Positions 5,705 to 7,241 of a stretch of DNA of 7,241 nt are shown piece after piece. The stretch comes from an uncultured Erysipelotrichaceae bacterium (lineage in GTDB: Bacteria > Bacillota_I > Bacilli_A > Erysipelotrichales > Erysipelotrichaceae), in contig CAKVAL010000049.1 of NCBI GenBank assembly GCA_934725085.1, positions 1-7,241 on the forward strand. The letters run 5' to 3'. Position 1 is the first letter of the stretch. Each line of letters opens with the position of its first letter. The notes under the pieces were generated by a model. That model worked only from the letters and a program-made list of their open reading frames with translations, did not search any database and was not told the DNA's origin. A program made the position numbers and the translations under genes.

Positions 5705-5873
5705 CAAAGGTTTTCTCTTGGTTGATGCCTTGATTAATTGTCTAATTGTAGCTTCCTTATCGATACTGTGTATTGGCTTATTTAAACAATTTGATAATTA
5801 TTATGATGGATATGATAGATATAGTGAAGAATTAAATGAAAAATATGAAATCTTATTCGGCGGGCTTTATTAA
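5697..5873 (+). CDS. comGE: Very short minor competence pseudopilin, ComGE position
   Basis: A 58-aa prepilin-like protein named by position between comGD and comGF. The leader MNNKG precedes FLLVD, then a hydrophobic helix (about 6-29) and a short, charged, Tyr-rich tail (DNYYDGYDRYSEELNEKYEILFGG). Cleavage after G5 would leave 53 residues, little more than the pilin helix with its exposed extension and no globular domain. Bacillus ComGE is about twice as long. As in ComGD, +5 is Asp. The ATG at 5697 is preferred over 5682 because it gives the standard leader; there is no good ribosome site, and the 8-nt overlap with comGD (ATGAATAA) suggests coupled translation. It overlaps comGF by 38 nt. 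It could be a reduced ComGE or a distinct mini-pilin. Confidence 0.75.
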   Translation: MNNKGFLLVDALINCLIVASLSILCIGLFKQFDNYYDGYDRYSEELNEKYEILFGGLY

Positions 5874-6312
5874 AACAAGATTCCTGATTGCCTTAATGAT
5901 AACTCTATCAATACTTCCTTTGTGTACTTCTGTGGTGAGATTATTGGCTAATGTGAATATGGACTATGATTTAGTTAATAGTGAACTTAGTATGATGGAT
6001 TTAAGAAGAATCCTGTTGATAGCCTATGATTTAGAAATAAATGAATATGAGCTTAATTTTACTTATCATAATAGTCCCTATAATCTTAGGTTTATAAATG
6101 ATAAGTTGATACTTAGTCCTGGTACTCAAATTTATTTAAATGATATTAAAGAAGCTTCTTTTTATACTAAAAATGGCTGTTTATATTTAAGGTATGTGAA
6201 TAATGATAATAAGGAATACGAAAAGAATATTGGCTCAGCAAAAAGCTTTCATCTCCCTGAGCTTTCTAATAATTATGATGATGGCACTAGAGATGATTAT
6301 GATTTATACTAA
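5836..6312 (+). CDS. comGF: Competence protein ComGF-like
   Basis: A 158-aa protein with one N-terminal hydrophobic segment (about 15-38) and a mainly beta-strand extracellular part. The stretches MDLRRILLIAYDLE, LILSPGTQIYLNDIKEASFY and GCLYLRYVNNDNKEYEKNIG follow the ComGF pattern, and position after comGE agrees. ComGF is a minor pseudopilus component needed for transformation; in Bacillus it also lacks a standard prepilin leader. Here the only G-F near the start (G10/F11) is not followed by Glu at +5. GAAGA lies about 5 nt before the ATG at 5836; Met4 at 5845 is possible. The last 37 residues are encoded by DNA that also encodes the ComGG N-terminus, and the acidic tail NNYDDGTRDDYDLY lies beyond the part that resembles the family. 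Confidence 0.8.
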   Translation: MKNMKSYSAGFIKTRFLIALMITLSILPLCTSVVRLLANVNMDYDLVNSELSMMDLRRILLIAYDLEINEYELNFTYHNSPYNLRFINDKLILSPGTQIYLNDIKEASFYTKNGCLYLRYVNNDNKEYEKNIGSAKSFHLPELSNNYDDGTRDDYDLY

Positions 6313-6562
6313 TTATCTAATTTGTGCTAATACGGTTTATATTGATATGAATGACTTCTATGATGATTTTAAAATAGAGGCTGAAATGATTAATACTGCC
6401 AAGTATTCATTAAGCGATGGTAAAGAATTAGAAACTTATGAAATTAGTGAAGGTGTGGTTAATGTTGTGGGTAATGGTGACCTTTATTATCTAGAATGTA
6501 ATGGAGTTAATCTTTCAATAAATGTAGAAGATAGAATGATAATTGACTATAAGGTTAGATGA
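6203..6562 (+). CDS. comGG: Minor pseudopilin-like protein in ComGG position
   Basis: A 119-aa protein, last in the comG series, with a strongly hydrophobic N-terminal helix (about 16-40, rich in Met and Ile) and a small polar domain. The segment QQKAFISLSFL resembles a prepilin junction with Ala in place of Gly at -1 and Ser at +5, so processing is uncertain. ComGG of Bacillus is of similar length (about 124 aa) and opens with GFIYPAVLF. The name rests on position and layout, since sequence similarity is weak. The ATG at 6203 has AAGGT (6189-6193) 9 nt upstream; a TTG at 6230 could start a shorter form closer to the helix. Overlap with comGF is 110 nt, or 83 nt from the TTG. It ends in TGA, the only such stop in the window, and its 3' end contains the efp promoter. 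Confidence 0.75.
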   Translation: MIIRNTKRILAQQKAFISLSFLIIMMMALEMIMIYTNYLICANTVYIDMNDFYDDFKIEAEMINTAKYSLSDGKELETYEISEGVVNVVGNGDLYYLECNGVNLSINVEDRMIIDYKVR

Positions 6563-6571
6563 TATTAAAAT
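6543..6571 (+). promoter_or_regulatory. Sigma-A promoter of efp inside the end of comGG
   Basis: TTGACT at 6543-6548 and TAAAAT at 6566-6571 are separated by exactly 17 bp, each one base from consensus. The predicted start near 6578 leaves a leader of about 17 nt containing the ribosome site AAGGAG (6584-6589). This would free efp from the competence-controlled comG transcript. Confidence 0.65.
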
Positions 6572-6594
6572 TACATAGGAAAAAAGGAGAATAT

Positions 6595-7152
6595 ATGATT
6601 AACTGTACAGAAATTAAACCAGGTCAATGTTTTACTTGGGAAAATCAACTTTATCAATGTATCGACATTGCCTTAAATAAGACTGCAATGGCAAAGATGA
6701 AAGTTAAGATCAAGGTTAAAGAACCAAGAACTGGTGTTGTTAAGGAATTAAGTTTGATCGGTGGTGATAAGGTAGGCGAGGCTACTATTGATAAGAAGGC
6801 TATGCAATACCTATATGATGCTGGTGAAGCATTAGTGTTCATGGATAATGAAACTTATGAACAAATCGAACTTCCAAAGGATAATTTAAGTTGGGAAATG
6901 AACTTCTTAACTCCAAACCTAGAAGTAAGTGTTATGGACTACCAAGGTGAAATCCTAGGTATCTCATTACCTGATAAGGTTGCCCTAGAACTAGTTGAAT
7001 GTGAATTAGCTGTTAAGGGTGATACTGCAACTTCAGCATTAAAGAACGCAGTATGTGAAACAGGTTTACAAGTTAAAGTTCCAATGTTTATCAACAATGG
7101 TGAAAAGATTATCGTTTCTACTATTGATGGTAAATATTCTTCAAGAGCATAA
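6595..7152 (+). CDS. efp: Translation elongation factor P with methionine at the loop tip
   Basis: EF-P enters the ribosomal E site and helps peptide-bond formation at proline stretches. The 185-aa length is standard. Domain I (about 1-64) opens MINCTEIKPGQCFTW. The signatures EPRTG (43-47), MQYLYDAGEALVFMDNETYEQIEL, GISLPDKVALELVECE, KGDTATSALKNA, CETGLQVKVPMFINNGEKI and the closing DGKYSSRA cover all three domains. In the modification loop the usual KPGKGAA is KTAMAKM, so residue 32, the Lys modified in Bacillus, is Met here; no lysine or arginine modification is possible at that site. The start at 6595 is fixed by AAGGAG 5 nt upstream and the family N-terminus. The stop is doubled (TAATAA). 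It has its own promoter. Confidence 0.97.
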   Translation: MINCTEIKPGQCFTWENQLYQCIDIALNKTAMAKMKVKIKVKEPRTGVVKELSLIGGDKVGEATIDKKAMQYLYDAGEALVFMDNETYEQIELPKDNLSWEMNFLTPNLEVSVMDYQGEILGISLPDKVALELVECELAVKGDTATSALKNAVCETGLQVKVPMFINNGEKIIVSTIDGKYSSRA

Positions 7153-7171
7153 TAAAAAGCCCATTTTAAAC

Positions 7172-7241
7172 TGTACCCTTTGTCAAGGACTGTTAAATAA
7201 AAAGGTGTCTGAGGAGTAACTTATATGGTTACTCCTTTTAT
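7172..7241. mobile_element. Possible outer end of an insertion sequence (partial)
   Basis: Starting 19 bp after the efp stop, TGTACCCTTTGTCAAGGAC (7172-7190) looks like an IS3-type terminal inverted repeat, with TG at the tip. It is followed by a short AT-rich stretch and an inward hairpin (7212-7236), as such elements often carry before their transposase genes. The transposase, the other end and any target duplication are outside the window. The resemblance is from memory, so this is tentative; an ordinary intergenic region is the alternative. Confidence 0.35.
7212..7240 (+). terminator. Intrinsic terminator downstream of efp
   Basis: A perfect 9-bp stem (AGGAGTAAC 7212-7220 with GTTACTCCT 7228-7236) around the 7-nt loop TTATATG, running into TTTTAT at the window edge. 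It can end efp transcription or shield an insertion element from it. Confidence 0.65.

Noticed and set aside
6218..6225. TACGAAAA, resembling the ComX/SigX box TACGAATA
   Set aside because: One mismatch, inside the comGF/comGG coding overlap, with no suitable gene spacing; no such box was found upstream of comGA.
6560..6562. Mycoplasma-type code with TGA as Trp
   Set aside because: All tryptophans seen are TGG, TGA serves as the comGG stop, and no gene needs an in-frame TGA.
5836..6562. comGF and comGG as one frameshifted gene
   Set aside because: Each frame has its own hydrophobic N-terminal helix and small domain, and gene order matches the standard comG series.
6559..6594. Longer EF-P from 6559
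   Set aside because: It would overlap the comGG stop and include the ribosome site AAGGAG; the ATG at 6595 gives the standard 185 aa.
6654..6842. Minus-strand open frame within efp
   Set aside because: It lies inside a well conserved gene on the other strand and has no supporting signal.

Overview
The window is AT-rich, densely packed, single-strand chromosomal DNA from a low-GC Gram-positive bacterium. The complete seven-gene comG series, a four-cysteine L33, AAGGAGG-type ribosome sites and ordinary stop use (mostly TAA, one TGA at the end of comGG, all Trp codons TGG) point to Firmicutes with the standard code. The gene style suggests an Erysipelotrichia-like relative; that placement is inference.

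Layout, all on the + strand. Positions 1-99 hold a long bidirectional terminator whose 3' arm carries the -35 box of a promoter for ruvA. ruvA (100-657) and ruvB (663-1670) encode the Holliday-junction branch-migration motor. A RelB/DinJ antitoxin and YafQ-type toxin pair (1747-2305) follows, with its own promoter and a 9-bp direct repeat spaced 21 bp. The pair lies between two copies of an 11-bp direct repeat, one at the end of ruvB and one at the end of the toxin gene, so it looks like an insertion between ruvB and rpmG. rpmG (2369-2521) has its own extended -10 promoter and a stop-overlapping terminator. A glyoxalase-II-like metallo-beta-lactamase-fold hydrolase (2545-3147) follows and also ends in a stop-overlapping hairpin.

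The centre (3163-6562) is a complete comG operon, comGA to comGG: traffic ATPase, polytopic membrane platform, major pseudopilin ComGC and minor pseudopilin-like proteins. It should build the competence pseudopilus for DNA uptake. Genes overlap by 8 to 110 nt. ComGE is unusually short (58 aa), and ComGD and ComGE both carry Asp instead of Glu at mature position 5.

efp (6595-7152) encodes elongation factor P and has its own promoter inside the end of comGG. Its modification-loop tip is Met32 in place of the usual Lys or Arg. About 20 bp beyond efp the sequence resembles the outer end of an insertion sequence with an inward hairpin, cut off by the window edge.

I did not find a clearly new multi-gene system. 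The best leads are the Met-tip EF-P, the repeat-bounded toxin-antitoxin insert, the compressed minor-pseudopilin genes and a probably leaderless ruvA mRNA.
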